Assembly (NCBI GenBank): GCA_018350325.1
Contig: JAEVLN010000005.1
Coordinates: 2,242,142-2,306,141 of the forward strand
Length of the DNA: 64,000 nucleotides
Source: Globodera rostochiensis
Taxonomy: Eukaryota; Nematoda; Chromadorea; Rhabditida; Heteroderidae
Reading direction: 5' to 3'
The translations under genes and the position numbers were made by a program. Each line of letters opens with the position of its first letter. Positions within the stretch are counted from its first letter, which is position 1. This document shows, one piece after another, positions 46,101-57,765 of this stretch. The notes beneath the pieces were generated by a model that saw only the letters and a list, made by a program, of their open reading frames with translations, searched no databases and had not been told where the DNA came from.

Positions 46101-46135
46101 AGCAGAGGGATTTGGAAATGTCCAAAATGTTGTGA
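43126..46135 (+). CDS. tmem-87: TMEM87 (GOST-family Golgi seven-transmembrane protein)
   Basis: Twelve exons join in phase to about 587 aa: 43126-43242, 43292-43468, 43772-43945, 43991-44073, 44172-44229, 44272-44488, 44842-44939, 45012-45188, 45249-45380, 45423-45550, 45605-45896 and 46025-46135. A signal peptide (FLLWLSLARVVHA) leads to a luminal GOLD-like domain, then seven membrane segments. WRGPFGYLSAIDYPLL, KDLLRIQFWIG, MVEKAVFYAEYSN, FGVVKPRLG and IMFLWRPSQNNQRYAF are family landmarks. The acidic tail includes EDLKWIETNIPSS. The family works in Golgi trafficking and has been proposed as a mechanosensitive channel. Exons 4-5 and the exon 11 donor were chosen by phase. Intron 8 uses a GC donor (AAG|GCGCGT) or else an earlier GT (CGC|GTTTCG). 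Intron 9 is 45 bases and stopless. Intron 6 carries an 83-bp tandem array. Confidence 0.92.
44469..44800 (+). repeat. 83-bp tandem repeat copying the exon 6 end and its splice donor
   Basis: Four copies begin at 44469, 44552, 44635 and 44718, exactly 83 bases apart. The first copy starts inside exon 6 and includes the true junction TTTTGGATTG|GTATGC. Each later copy repeats the last 20 exon bases plus the donor and the intron start. Copies 1-3 are nearly identical and copy 4 is diverged at its right end. Confidence 0.95.
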
Positions 46136-46562
46136 ATAATTAAGAAAAGATGTCAGAATTCTAATTATTTTGTCACAAACATTTCCACCTCCGTTTTTAG
46201 CGCAATTTAATTTTTGTGTGTTCGCCTCTCTCTTATTTGACAGTACACCGGACTTCTTTTTCACATATTTTTATGTACTCAATTCAAAACAGTGGAAGCG
46301 ATCGCATATTCTCCAAAACTCTGCCAAGCATAATCGTAGTTATTTATAAAAATGGATTTCGTTTTTTAAGTTATTTTAGGTCGACCGTAGATTCATTGAT
46401 TTAATTTTGTTTGTTTGAAGCTGCAATTTCTATTTTTCGCTGGACATCTGTCCGGTTAGGGTAAGCTCAAAAATTGGCATAACGTCACTTTCAAATTTTA
46501 CAGTACACACAGTGATTGTCGTTGCTTTTCCACTGGTCCGAATTATCGAAAAATCAAATAAA
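46136..46562. other. Intergenic region, tail to tail
   Basis: AT-rich sequence between the TMEM87 stop and the neuropeptide-gene stop. No gene is seen. Confidence 0.5.
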
Positions 46563-47103
46563 TCAATTATCCCTCAAAATTCGTTTGGGACCAAAGCTTC
46601 GTTTTCGCTTCTGTCCAAAGAATGCGCTTTCCTCCAATCGATCGAAGGAGCGCTTCCGAAACGGGCCGAATGCATACGGCGACGACAGATAGAGGTCGTC
46701 GAGCTGAAATTGGGACGTTAAGCCCGACAAGAAACTATCGATCAGCCCAAAACTCCGAAAGTTTCGATTTTGGGTGACCAAAAAAGGCATTCTCTTCTTC
46801 GGTTCCGTTCTGTACTCACCGGCATTGCTGCCAATTCGTCGTCGCTGAATCGTTTAGAAATTGAATCGAAGTCGAACGAAGACGCGTCGAGGCGGTCGAA
46901 GGCGCGCTTGGACGGGCGTAAACGAGAGAGTTCAGAGGATTGGAGAGCGCTTAAATTGAATTAATTTAATTTTTACTGGCGCCAAAACACGACTTTTGTG
47001 GGTGTTGCAGTTGGGGCAGGTTTCGGACCATGTAAAAGGCCGGATATGCGTCGACTGTGAGCAGTGTCAGGACGAGCGAAAGGAGCGCGCCTTTTGATGT
47101 CAT
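46563..47103 (-). CDS. Orcokinin-like neuropeptide precursor (nlp-14/nlp-15 type)
   Basis: Three exons join in phase to 127 aa: 47103-46991, 46949-46820 and 46703-46563. The first exon gives a signal peptide (GALLSLVLTLLTVDA). The rest is divided by dibasic KR/KRKR sites. Two peptides share an orcokinin-like plan: AFDRLDASSFDFD, which follows SKR, and SFDRLEESAFFGQ, which lies between KR and KRKR. Orcokinins begin (N/A/S)FD-x-(I/L) and have a central SGF or SAF. A spacer FSDDELAAMP and a short SFGP piece also lie between KR sites. Processing by proprotein convertase in dense-core vesicles is expected. A TTTCAG acceptor precedes the ATG and suggests trans-splicing. The exon 1 donor (AAGTC|GTGTTT) was chosen because it alone keeps the peptide frame. 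Confidence 0.82.
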
Positions 47104-49559
47104 TTTGTTGATATTTATTTAAATATAGAGGAATTGGGCTGAAATTTGAGGCGATTACCTTTAAGGAGGCTACGAACAATTTTGGTCGGATGATAAGGCG
47201 AGGGGAGGGGGGGGGGGGCTTTGAAATTTGCCCAAAAGTACGGCAAATAATGTGTCGGAAAAGGACAATTTGCTGAGAATTACGCCCAATGAATGCTTTT
47301 GGTTAGTGTTGCAATTGAAACCTTTGAAAGTTTCAGTTTGTTCCATCTCTTGAGAAAACATAACCGAAAAGTGCCCGTTTAATTCCGATAGCTAAAACAA
47401 TTTTGTTGGTTTGGACTGAATAAGGAAAATTCCACGAATGATGTGATGGTGACGCTTTCAGCGATGAAAACCGGGTGGTGACGGTTTGTCGGGATGGCAT
47501 TTGAAGGATTTGTTTGTATCGAGTGGACATTTGATCCTTCCCCTGCGGCGCTTTACTAAAAGGTTTTTAATGGCCCAATCGCTGTGCAAAAAGGCGGTAA
47601 GATTTCCATCGATTCGTTTGTTCAAGTGACGTCTTTTCGTCTATTTTAGCACACTTTCGCTATCAGGCCAATTTCAAGGAAGACAAATTTTAGATAATTT
47701 GTTTTTCGGAAAGGAATGTTTTTTTTTTGGTAATTTAATTTTGGGGAAAGCTCCATTTGTAGATGGGGGGGGGGAGGGGGGGGGGTTGTAAGTGCATTTC
47801 GATTTCTTGGAAAACCGACTAAACGGTTGGGGGGAGGCGGGGGGGGGGGGTTGGGGGGGGGTCGGCCTGAGGTTGGCGCTAAGTGCCGTGCCAACACTTC
47901 TTAAGTCTACGGAACCCTTTCACTTGCACTTTTGCGTGCTTTCATATATTTATTTCCCGTCTCTTCTTTCGCCCATTTATTCCCCGGGGCTAAATTCCGT
48001 TTAGAATTTTCATTTAACAAATTTTAGGCTTTCCCACGCTGATTCTATGGAAGGACAAAAGAGCTGCTTCCGATGTCTTTGATTGTTGCAACGGCGGACA
48101 TTTGCGGGGACTTTCATTACGGAATAATTCTTCATTATTTTTAAAAAACTTATAAATTTTAAAAATCAAACGGAATTTTGTGAGCTTTAGCAATTAAAAT
48201 AAGTGAAAGTTGAATAACCCAAATTCAACTTTCGGCTGTTTTTGAAAAGCCAAATGCCGTTAGCTTCTTGCCTTCTCTTTTCAGGCTTGGCAGTTAGCAC
48301 CCACTAAATTTAGTGCCGTTTAGAATAATGCCAGCCCGTTCTGATGGGAGTGCCGATGTGTGAATGAATGAATGACGTTTTGCACTCTTTTGCCGTGCCG
48401 AAAGAGGAAGGGTTGAGAGATGGGGGGGGGCTGAAAAGGGCAACGGATGAATTTGTGACGAAAACAACGGACTTTTTGGGTGAGGCTAATTCGGGCTTTT
48501 GCCTTTGGGAGGACTTGGACAGAAGTTGTTGGCCAGCAGAAGAAGGAAAAGGCTTGTCCCACAAACACTTTGACAGGTGAAAATTTGAAGAATGAATGCC
48601 CCCGGGGGATTTTTCCGTTAATGGAAGTGAAAAGTGATGGGATAATAACGTTATATACCCATCATTAAAGTAGTTCGGCCGGCAAGTCCTTACGAGTCTT
48701 GTGACGTCGCTAATTTGATCAGAATGAAAAGATAATATTGACTTAATTTGATCATAAATGGGGCAAGGCCTGAGGGCAAGTATCAATGGCAAATTGAATT
48801 TAATTATTATTTGTTGAGTGGCAAAAGTGTTTAATGGCGCGCCCGCCCACTGGCAATGGACGAAAAAGCCAATTTTGGCAAAACGCGTCACTCATTGGCT
48901 CTCTGCACGGCTTCGGCTTTTATTCTCGAGATAATCTTGAGTTCGATCGATCAGAAAAGAAAATGGGGGGGGGGGAGGGGGCGACAAAATGAGCGTTAAA
49001 TGAATGGCTAATAAAAAATGGTTTAATGTTTTGGTGTTTGAATGTTACAATTAAATTCGATGTTTCGATCTTTGCTTTGGATTCTGAGAAAGTCGCTTTT
49101 TTATTGTCTTCGCTCGCAAAACAAAAAACCTTTGCATTTAAATTAATCAGAAAAGGCCCTTTAGGGGCTTTAAAGGTCCTTTCCGGCTCAATTTTCGTCC
49201 GAATCTTTTATTTCATTTGCGTTTGCATTTATTTTAATTAAAAAGTGAAGACCGATTTATCAATTTGGCCTAATTTTACTTAATTATTCATTTTTCTGTC
49301 GAATGAACGGAAACCATTGGCCGCCAATGGCAGACGAATAAGTGCAAATAATGGGGGGGGGGGGGGGAAGCCATCCATCAAATTCAAATGCCGTTGTTTA
49401 TAAGCTGTGCCGTGCCCCCCCCCCCCCTTTTAAACTTCCGTCCGTTTTTATTCTTCGCGCGGATGTTTTCGGAGAAAAAGCCAATTGAAAAGGAATGCTT
49501 ACGAATCGATGTTAAATGATCCGATGAGCCGTGACTTTGGACATGAAATATATTGACCA
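47104..49559. other. Gene-poor region
   Basis: No gene is supported. G tracts occur at about 47765-47785, 47835-47860, 48421-48430, 48965-48980 and 49352-49366, and a C tract at about 49416-49428. The longest open frame (48310-48891, minus) lacks coding character. Confidence 0.55.
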
Positions 49560-49772
49560 GATCAGATTATTTGTTACAATAACTTCTTTAGATTAAGTTT
49601 CGTCCGTTGTCGGAAGTGGTGAAGCCGACGCGGAAGTGGCGGACAACCAATGGAAGTGCGGTGGTCGTCCGCCAACGAATTGTCTTCTCCCCTGGGAGAG
49701 GAGGACGAGGGGTTGTGTTGTCGATACTGCTCGAACTTGTCGGTAACGTCGGCCTTTCTCTCAAGATTTAGA
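49560..49772 (-). repeat. 213-bp repeat R, inverted copy
   Basis: The reverse complement of this stretch matches 52326-52538 and 56397-56609 over exactly 213 bases, with the match ending sharply at both sides (TCTAAATCTTGAG to AATCTGATC). With the first of those copies it brackets the collagen gene in inverted orientation. The open frames it contains appear in all three copies and follow from the repeat. Confidence 0.92.
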
Positions 49773-49805
49773 TGCTGCCGAGTTGCTGTGGAAACTCCTG
49801 GGGGG

Positions 49806-49905
49806 AGTTGCTGCGGAAGCGCCTGGGGGGAGTTGCTGTGGAAGGGCCTGGGGGTAGTTGCTGTGGAAGCGCCTGGGGGGAGTTGCTGTGGAAGCACCTG
49901 GGGGC
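49806..49905 (+). repeat. 25-bp tandem repeat
   Basis: Four units of AGTTGCTGTGGAAGCGCCTG plus GGGGG start at 49806, 49831, 49856 and 49881, with a degenerate unit before them. The array abuts the inner end of repeat R. Confidence 0.85.
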
Positions 49906-50295
49906 TTTCAGGGAGGGAGGGAGTGACCGGTTTGGGTACGAACACTGAGAACAAGTCGGTCCCTATTTGGAGAAGAATTGTTTACCGAGACAAATATCGA
50001 AGGAAATTTATGAAGGTAAGTTACTCGATTTATGCAAAAAATTCTTCCCAATTGCTTCTCCATTATTTCATTCAGCGCACTCGCCGATAGCCTCCGGCGC
50101 TTTTGTGCGCTTCTCCGAATTCGCTTCCGCCTCCCGCCTCCCCTCGTTGAACTCCTCCATGTTCGTGTCCGCCGGCTCCACCTCCTCGACCTTTGTGCCC
50201 ATCGCGGCCCGGACATGGACTAAAATTGATTGGAAATCATTGACTTTTCCGACCCGTGCTGCCAAAACAATTGAACATTGAAGACCAGTTTCTGT

Positions 50296-51569
50296 TTAAG
50301 CCGAGCCGTAAACCAACCAATAAGCCGCATCCCGGCCAAGCTTTCCTGCCGTCCCAAGCCCTCCTTCGTCTCCGTCCGCGCCGGGCGGCCCTTCGAATCC
50401 GTGCGGTCCCATTTGTCCCGGGTGGCCTTGTTTCCCTACGGGCCCCGGATTGCCCGAACTTCCGATCGGTCCTTCGATTCCGTGCTCCCCGGGGGGTCCC
50501 TTTGACCCCCTTCGTCCGATTGGCTTTTCCGCGTCCTGCCCGTGTTCGCCGCCCTTCCCGGGCAACCCGTCGGCTCCCTGCCCTCCTTCATCGCCCTGTA
50601 TTCCAGGCAGTCCGGGTACGCCATCACGCCCTGGCATGCCAGGCGAACCTTTTGGACCACGCCTAAGACATTTAAAAGCTTATCAGTAAATGTTAAAAGC
50701 TTAATGCAACCAATATGAGTCCCTAAACCGTCCTCCCGCCATTTCCGTAGTCTACCCACCGCCCCACCCCCATTACTCCCTGAAACAACTCACATTCCGC
50801 GAACTCCAGGTCGTCCGGCTTCTCCAGGAGAACCTTGCGGACCGGCCGGACAGTTCTGAAATATGATTAGAAGATACTGATGGATGCCGAACACTTACAA
50901 AGCATCCTTTCAACGGGCCTCTATGCCAATCCGGCGCTGACACTCCGGGCACTCCGTCCTTCCCGGGAAGACCCGACAGTCCTGACGGGCCGTTATCACC
51001 CGGCGGCCCGGATGGACCTTGTGGGCATGCGTTGTCCATTTCACATTCTTTAATTTTATTTGAAATTTTGTAATTTTTGGAGTTTTGTTTACTGCATGGA
51101 GGCGCAGGAACGGCTGAAGCGACGCTATAGCCGCTTCTCGGGTGGCGGTTGGCCTGTAAATTGTTGTGGTCCTCCTCTGTGGCCACAATGGCCGCTCGGC
51201 GCTTTCGATTTGAGGGCGTCCCGGCGCCCATTCGCAGCAAATCCCCCCACAGACCGTCCGCTTGGGCCTGTGGACAAAAAAACATTTTTAATATTTTGTT
51301 AAAGAAATAGTCTCGAATAACTCTTAAAAGTGTTACACATGAACAAACTTACCCTGAACTGGTTCATCTCCACATCCAACTCGCCCCAGATGTTTTGCAT
51401 TTCATTGTACACGGACAAAAGAGAGACGAGACAAAGAACGATCTGAACAAAACCGATCAGACATCTTTTTGGCGTGTTGAAAGGGTCCCGTTTTATTTTC
51501 CAAAGACATTAAGCCCACCGTGGCGCCGCTGAGTGCAATGGCACCGCTCGTTGCCGCGTGTGCCGGCAT
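50296..51569 (-). CDS. Cuticle collagen
   Basis: Six exons join in phase to 297 aa: 51569-51519, 51442-51353, 51267-51093, 51047-50899, 50855-50794 and 50662-50296. A hydrophobic anchor or signal (IVLCLVSLLSVYNEMQ) is followed by the furin-like site NRKRR, as in nematode cuticle collagens. A Cys-containing spacer and interrupted Gly-X-Y blocks (PQGPSGPPGDNGPSGLSG, then the long block of exon 6) follow. Cys residues lie between blocks for interchain bonds. The short C terminus ends YWLVYGSA. Such collagens are secreted by the hypodermis and cross-linked into the cuticle at moults. Part of its upstream sequence is duplicated 4 kb away together with the polymerase element. Confidence 0.93.
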
Positions 51570-51977
51570 TTTGTTGTTCAGTTTGTTTGAATTAGGCGGC
51601 TTCACTGTCCGTCAGTGACTCTTTCGGTCGCTTCAAATCGACAACCGTTTAAATAGTTTCCGCCCGGGGCGCTATATCCGCTTCATCCGTCGTGCAGCCG
51701 CCGCACTGCAGCACAAACACCAAACACATTACATCGTTCGGCTTAAATCAGTCAAATCCAATTATACTAAACGCATTCTGCGGCCATCCCATCGGTGGCG
51801 ACACTTCTCGAAAAAAACCCGAAAGAATGTTTTGGGAAGGGAAGGAACTAACGAAATGAGAAAGCGTAATTTAATGAAGTGACAAAAAGTGGCGAATGGA
51901 ATTTAACGCGATGCGCGGCACTTTGGATTTTGGGTGGTAGGATAATCGAATTAGGAGGGGGGGATAAAGGGGAAAAA

Positions 51978-52062
51978 CAGCCCCTAAAGGGAAACAGCCC
52001 CTAAAGGGAAACAGCCCCTAAAGGGAAACAGCCCCTAAAGGGAAACAGCCCCTAAAGAACGG
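51978..52062 (+). repeat. 17-bp tandem repeat CAGCCCCTAAAGGGAAA
   Basis: Five units start at 51978, 51995, 52012, 52029 and 52046. The right duplication copy has the same array, slightly decayed, at about 56053-56132. Each unit contains the palindrome-like CCCCTAAAGGG. Confidence 0.9.
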
Positions 52063-52325
52063 GATGGATGGAATGTGCCCCGAGGGGCTCCAAAGCAAAG
52101 AATGTGGGGGGGGGGGGATAAACGGGCGGCCCGGGGGGGGGGGGGTAATTAACTAACTTAGTAACTGTTGTGGGTAAAGCGCAACGCAAAAGAACGGAAT
52201 TTGATGGGATGGAAGACGGCTAATAGTGAACATATTCAGCTAATGAATGGGCCGTTTGAATTCATTTTATGATGGCTGCTTTAACCCACAAAATCGCCGC
52301 GTGTTGCATAAATTCGTTTGCGCGG

Positions 52326-52538
52326 TCTAAATCTTGAGAGAAAGGCCGACGTTACCGACAAGTTCGAGCAGTATCGACAACACAACCCCTCGTCCTCCTC
52401 TCCCAGGGGAGAAGACAATTCGTTGGCGGACGACCACCGCACTTCCATTGGTTGTCCGCCACTTCCGCGTCGGCTTCACCACTTCCGACAACGGACGAAA
52501 CTTAATCTAAAGAAGTTATTGTAACAAATAATCTGATC
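52326..52538 (+). repeat. 213-bp repeat R, copy in left duplication unit
   Basis: Matches 49560-49772 in inverted orientation and 56397-56609 directly. It lies between collagen-flank DNA and the start of the polymerase element. Confidence 0.92.
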
Positions 52539-52949
52539 AGTAGTTACCGCCTTCCATTCCGCCACTACGGTAATGACGTCATCAGAGCCAAAAGGTACAG
52601 GAGGGTCGGTGGCCAACTGAGCGCCAGGCCATTTGAGCGCCGGCCAGCTGAGCCCCAGAGCCGAAACCTATTGGCTGGGTTGCTGCGCGACTTTTTTAAA
52701 TTTTTTGAAATTTCGAAATTTTAAGACGTTTGAGCATCTTGCGCACTGCGCGACTTTATGCAAATTTTTGCTGCGCGACTTTATTTAATATTTTAATTAT
52801 TTTAATTTAATTTTTTTTTCACTGCGCGAGTTACTCGCGCACCCTGCGCGACTTTTTTCGAAATTTAAATCTTTAAATTTACTTGCGCAGCTGCGCGACT
52901 TTTTTTGACTCTGCCAAAATATTTTTAATCCGAAAAATTCATCCGCCGC

Positions 52950-53015
52950 TGCGGGGATCCGAACCCCCGCTGCCGCTGCGAGAGAGAGAGGAGAGCACTA
53001 ACCACTTGGCCAATG
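52950..53015 (-). repeat. tRNA-like element (SINE head?)
   Basis: On the minus strand TGGCCAAGTGGTTAGTGC resembles a Pol III A box, and GGGGGTTCGGATCCCC resembles a T-arm with B box, at tRNA-like spacing. No acceptor stem forms, so it is not a working tRNA. A matching copy lies at 57026-57090 in the right duplication unit. Confidence 0.5.
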
Positions 53016-54191
53016 GTGTATTGGTAGCAAAGCCACTAATTCTCCCTATATGGTGGAGAATGACGTCAGCCAAAGGGAATAAACAAATTGTCTCCACTGC
53101 AGTAGTGAGTTGGGGGTCTGCAGCCAACAGCCAAGTTCAAAGCCCTGCGCGAGCAAATATTATTTTTTAAAATTAATAAATTTAATTTAATAAATTTATA
53201 AAATTCAAAATTATTTACAAAATATAAAAAAAATATTTATAAAATCCAAAATTTTTTAATAAATCATTAATAAAAAATCGTAAAGTAAAAATAAAAAATT
53301 TCAAATTTAAATAAAATTACTTTCGATTGAAATTTGATACCTTATAATATTCCTTTGTTTATTTTTCAACCAGAATTTTCTCCCTAAACTTTAGCTTGGT
53401 TCAAAAAACGTTAAGTAAAATTAAAAAAGCTTTCGCATTGGAATATTCTGTCATTGTTTATTTGTGCTTAATATTTGGCAAACGTTCTAAAACTGTTACA
53501 CTTATAAAATCAATCACTTGGTCAAGCAACATTGAGCTAAAAGGAATAATGATTATAATTATTTTTGTAAAGTCATAAAATTTAGTCCACAAATTTGTTT
53601 TAAAATATTATTTCTAACGGATATTTGTTAAATTGCGTTTCAATTTGTGTTTTACTTTAAATTTCAATTATTGCTTTTAGATAATTTTTGAAAATGGAGT
53701 TTTCTGATGACGATGGGCCCCCAACTTTGGATGGGCCCTATCCCATGGCAAACGACAGCAATAATTTTTTGGGATTAGCAACTCCATTTCACGAAGCTGC
53801 AAGCGCGCAACATCCGGTCGAGGCATCAGCAGTGGTAAGGGAACTGCATTTTTTGTTTAGGTCATTACATCGAACAAATTCTAATTCTTTGAGAGTTTTT
53901 TCAGGTGTCTGCGCAACCGAAAACAGCTGCGCGACCAGGACGGAAAGAACCGGCACTGAACAAGAATTTGGACGTTGAGCAGTTCAATGGAGACGAATGG
54001 ATGTGCCTGGCAGCGGCACAGGCTAGCAGCGGACGGTTTAAAGGTGTGGGGAAATAAAACAAAACAAATTGCAAATAATTAATTAATTTAAATCCCTGAA
54101 CAAAAGGTGTTTACGACTCTGCCAGAGCAATTAAAGGGGACGCGCACGGGGCACACCTTTTTAGAGGCACCCGGGCACCCTTTTTGGACCC

Positions 54192-54466
54192 CTGCGCGAC
54201 TTTATGCAAATTTTTTCCCTGCGCGACCCATTTGCGCACCCTGCGCGACTTTATGCAAATTTTTTCCCTGCGCGACCCATTTGCGCACCCTGCGCGACTT
54301 TATGCAAATTTTTTCCCTGCGCGACCCATTTGCGCACCCTGCGCGACTTTATGCAAATTTTTTCCCTGCGCGACCCATTTGCGCACCCTGCGCGACTTTA
54401 TGCAAATTTTTTCCCTGCGCGACCCATTTGCGCACCCTGCGCAACTTTATGCAAATTTTCTCCTGC
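54192..54466 (+). repeat. 49-bp satellite in polymerase intron 2, left copy
   Basis: Five to six units begin CTGCGCGACTTTATGCAAAT, spaced 49 bases (54192, 54241, 54290 and on). Each unit has two CTGCGCGAC words and one TTTGCGCACC. Because 49 is not a multiple of three, the array is open in all three plus frames, which makes false ORFs. Confidence 0.92.
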
Positions 54467-54644
54467 TCGGCTTTATTTTATTTATTTATATTTAATTATT
54501 TTAATATTCCTATTTTTTTATTGCGTCAGTTACCTGCGCACCCTGCGCGACTTTTTTTAATTATTTAAATTTAAATTTTGAATTTTCACTGAGCGAGTTT
54601 TAAAATATTTCTAAAATATTTTTTAATTAAATAAATCATTTTCA

Positions 54645-54705
54645 TCGAGCGGGATTTGAACCTTCACTCGTCGTCAGTCGAACCCAGAGCACAGCCACTT
54701 GGCCA
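54645..54705 (-). repeat. Second tRNA-like element, in polymerase intron 2
   Basis: On the minus strand TGGCCAAGTGGCTGTGCTC is followed by GAAGGTTCAAATCCCGC, resembling A- and B-box sequence. The right copy has its counterpart at about 58710-58772. It may be the same family as the 52950 element. Confidence 0.45.
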
Positions 54706-56396
54706 CAACACCATTGAAAGAAAGGGAATATAATTCCGCTTTAAGCCAAAAATTTCCCCCAAAAATTTCTTAACATCTTCGCCTTTTATTTATTTTATTT
54801 ACTATTTTTAAATAAGAACAATTTTTTAAATTTTAACGACAGGGCGTTTGAAATTTTGCATTTTTGTTCAAGCTTTTCGATTTATCGGGCGGTTTATGCT
54901 CAACTTCATTTGGGGAGCGGCATACCCGGAGGACGTTTTGAAGGCGCTCTTCTCCATGAGCTTGGCCTACGCGGTGAAGGGGGCGGAAGGAATGAAAATC
55001 GTCGCTGATCACTTCATCTTTTTGCTGTCTGCGCGGCACCTGGACTACGAAATTGCTCTTCATTTCAAGAAGATCGACAACACCACGGCGGAGACAATTT
55101 TGACGCGATTTGAGATGGTGGATCAAAGCAACAAATCAAAAGAAAGGCCTTCAATTTGCGAGGAATCTTTCGTCATTGACATCACCGCAATTGACAGCGG
55201 TGGAAAGCGGAAAAAATTGGCCGGCAAAGGACGCCCCAAAGAGTTCAACATAAACTACAACATTTATCAGGGGGCAACATTCGAACTTACTAACAACGAC
55301 AACTTTTGCCTTTTTCGGGCCTTCGAATTTTTGCGCATGAAGGTTGTGCTTCCCCATCAACGGTTCACTGATTATAAGCGCGACGAGGTATGGCAACTGA
55401 ACAACGTCATGACGTTATGCCGTGCTTGTCGCATTTCAAGGAGGCAACAATTTTATTCGGTGGAAGAATATGGGGGGAGAATTCAGGTAGTTGGCATAAA
55501 AATACTAATAATAATTTTGTCAATAACATTTTATTTTAAGGCATTTTATGAACAGCTTCATCCCGGAATGTTCCGGCTTTTCTGCTTTGAAACATCCGGC
55601 AAAATGAAGCCTTCATGGAAATCGGATGTGGCCGACTACCAGCTCGAACTTTGTGTGCTGTTCACCGATTTAATTAGGCGGCTTCACTGTCCGTCAGTGA
55701 CTTTACGGTCGCTTCAAATCGACAACCGTTTCAATAGTTTCCGCCCGGGGCCGCTATATCCTTCATCCGTCGTGCAGCCGCCGCACTGCAGCACAAACAC
55801 CAAACACATTACATCGTTCGCTTAAATCAGTCAAATCCAATTATACTAAACGCATTCTGCGGCCATCCCATCGGTGGCACACTTCTCGAAAAAAACCCGA
55901 AAGAATGTTTTGGGAAGGGAAGGAACTAACGAAATGAAAAGCGTAATTTAATGAAGTGACAAAAAGTGGCGAATGGAATTTAACGCGATGCGCGGCCTTT
56001 GGATTTTGGGTGGTAGGATAATCGAATTAGGAGGGGGGAATAAAGGGGAAAAACACCCCTAAAGGGAAACAGCCCCTAAAGGGAAACAGCCCCTAAAGGG
56101 AAACAGCCCCCTAAGGGAAACAGCCCCTAAAGAACGGGATGGATGGAATGTGCCCCGAGGGGCTCCAAAGCAAGAATGTGGGGGGGGGGGATAACGGGCG
56201 GCCCGGGGGGGGGGGGTAATTAACTAACTTAGTAACTGTTGTGGGTAAAGCGCAACGCAAAAGAACGGAATTTGATGGGATGGAAGACGGCTAATAGTGA
56301 ACATATTCAGCTAATGAATGGGCCGTTTGAATTCATTTTATGATGGCTGCTTTAACCCACAAAATCGCCGCGTGTTGCATAAATTCGTTTGCGCGG

Positions 56397-56609
56397 TCTA
56401 AATCTTGAGAGAAAGGCCGACGTTACCGACAAGTTCGAGCAGTATCGACAACACAACCCCTCGTCCTCCTCTCCCAGGGGAGAAGACAATTCGTTGGCGG
56501 ACGACCACCGCACTTCCATTGGTTGTCCGCCACTTCCGCGTCGGCTTCACCACTTCCGACAACGGACGAAACTTAATCTAAAGAAGTTATTGTAACAAAT
56601 AATCTGATC
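56397..56609 (+). repeat. 213-bp repeat R, copy in right duplication unit
   Basis: Direct copy of 52326-52538, carried by the segmental duplication. Confidence 0.92.
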
Positions 56610-57765
56610 AGTAGTTACCGCCTTCCATTCCGCCACTACGGTAATGACGTCATCAGAGCCAAAAGGTACAGGAGGGTCGGTGGCCAACTGAGCGCCAGGC
56701 CATTTGAGCGCCGGCCAGCTGAGCCCCAGAGCCGAAACCTATTGGCTGGGTTGCTGCGCGACTTTTTTAAATTTTTTGAAATTTCGAAATTTTAAGACGT
56801 TTGAGCATCTTGCGCACTGCGCGACTTTATGCAAATTTTTGCTGCGCGACTTTATTTAATATTTTAATTATTTTAATTTTTAATTTTTTTTTCACTGCGC
56901 GAGTTACTCGCGCACCCTGCGCGACTTTTTTCGTAATTTAAATTTTTAAATTTCACTTGCGCAACTGCGCGGCTTTTTTTGACTCTGCCAAAATATTTTT
57001 AATCCGAAAAATTCATTCGCTGCTGAGGGGATCCGAACCACCGCTGCCGCTGCGAGAGAGAGAGGAGAGCACTAACCACTTGGCCACTGGTGTATTGGGA
57101 GCAATGGCCCCTATTGCCCCTATATGGTGGAGAATGACGTCAGCCAAAAGGCATAAACAAATTGTCTCCACTGCAGTAGTGAGTGAGGGGGTCTACAGCC
57201 AACAGCCAAGTTCAAAGCCCTGCGCGAGCAAATATTATTTTTTAAAATTAAATATTTAAATTTAATTTAATAAATTTATAAAAGTCTAAATTATTTACAA
57301 AATATAAAAAAAAAATATTTATAAAATCCAAAATTTCTTAATAAATATCATTAATAGGAAAATCGTAAAGTAAAATAAAAAATTTCAAAATTTAAATAAA
57401 ATTGCTTTTGATTGTAATTTGATACCTTATATATTCACTATTGTTTATTTTGCATCCTAAATTTTTCAATAAACTTTAGCTTTGTTCAAAAAACGTAAAA
57501 TAAAAAAAGCTTTCGCATTGAAAATTATGTCATTGTTTATTTGTGCCTAATATTTGGCAAACGTTCTAAAATTGTTACGCATATAAAATCAATCAATCAC
57601 TTGGCCAAGCAACATTGAGCGAAAAGGAATAATGATTATATTTATTTTTATAAAGTTTAAAATTTAAGCCACAAATTTGTTTTAAAATATTAAATTTCTA
57701 ACAGATATTTAAGTTTCAATTTGTTACTTTAAATTTCATTTATTGCTTTTAGATAATTTTTAAAA

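Larger units (their letters stand above)
51590..55662. repeat. Tandem segmental duplication, left copy
   Basis: This 4.07-kb block is repeated at 55672-59752. It starts 20 bases beyond the collagen ATG, in collagen 5'-flanking DNA, and ends inside exon 4 of the polymerase gene. A nine-base stretch (caccgattt) lies at the junction. From 51590 to about 52900 the copies differ mainly by single-base indels. From about 52900 on they differ by many substitutions and indels. Confidence 0.95.
53694..55662 (+). pseudogene. Truncated left copy of polymerase-element gene
   Basis: Four exons match the right copy: 53694-53834, 53905-54043, 54873-55486 and 55541-55662. The last is cut by the duplication junction inside ...CVLF, after which the frame runs on into collagen-flank DNA. 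About 340 residues of the N-terminal part remain, before any exonuclease or polymerase motif. The region (MLNFIWGAAYPEDVLKALFS to YSVEEYG) is highly similar to the right copy, and most base differences are silent. That implies selection on protein before, or after, duplication. It cannot make a polymerase. Confidence 0.85.

Noticed and set aside
48310..48891. 193-codon minus-strand open frame
   Set aside because: Composition is not protein-like, no domain, no splice-linked neighbours, and it lies in a G-tract-rich gene desert.
49574..49954. Open frames in repeat R, also at 52318-52524 and 56389-56595
   Set aside because: Present only because the 213-bp repeat is copied; part crosses the 25-bp tandem array.
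51978..52062. CRISPR-like array (17-bp repeats)
   Set aside because: Units are head to tail with no unique spacers, in eukaryotic DNA; it is a simple tandem repeat.
54107..54568. Repetitive 'RDPFAHPARLYANFF' frames, also at 58227-58676
   Set aside because: The 49-bp satellite is open in all three frames; no start context, splice sites or conservation beyond the repeat.
54645..54705. Functional tRNA gene
   Set aside because: A- and B-box-like parts are present but the acceptor stem does not pair.
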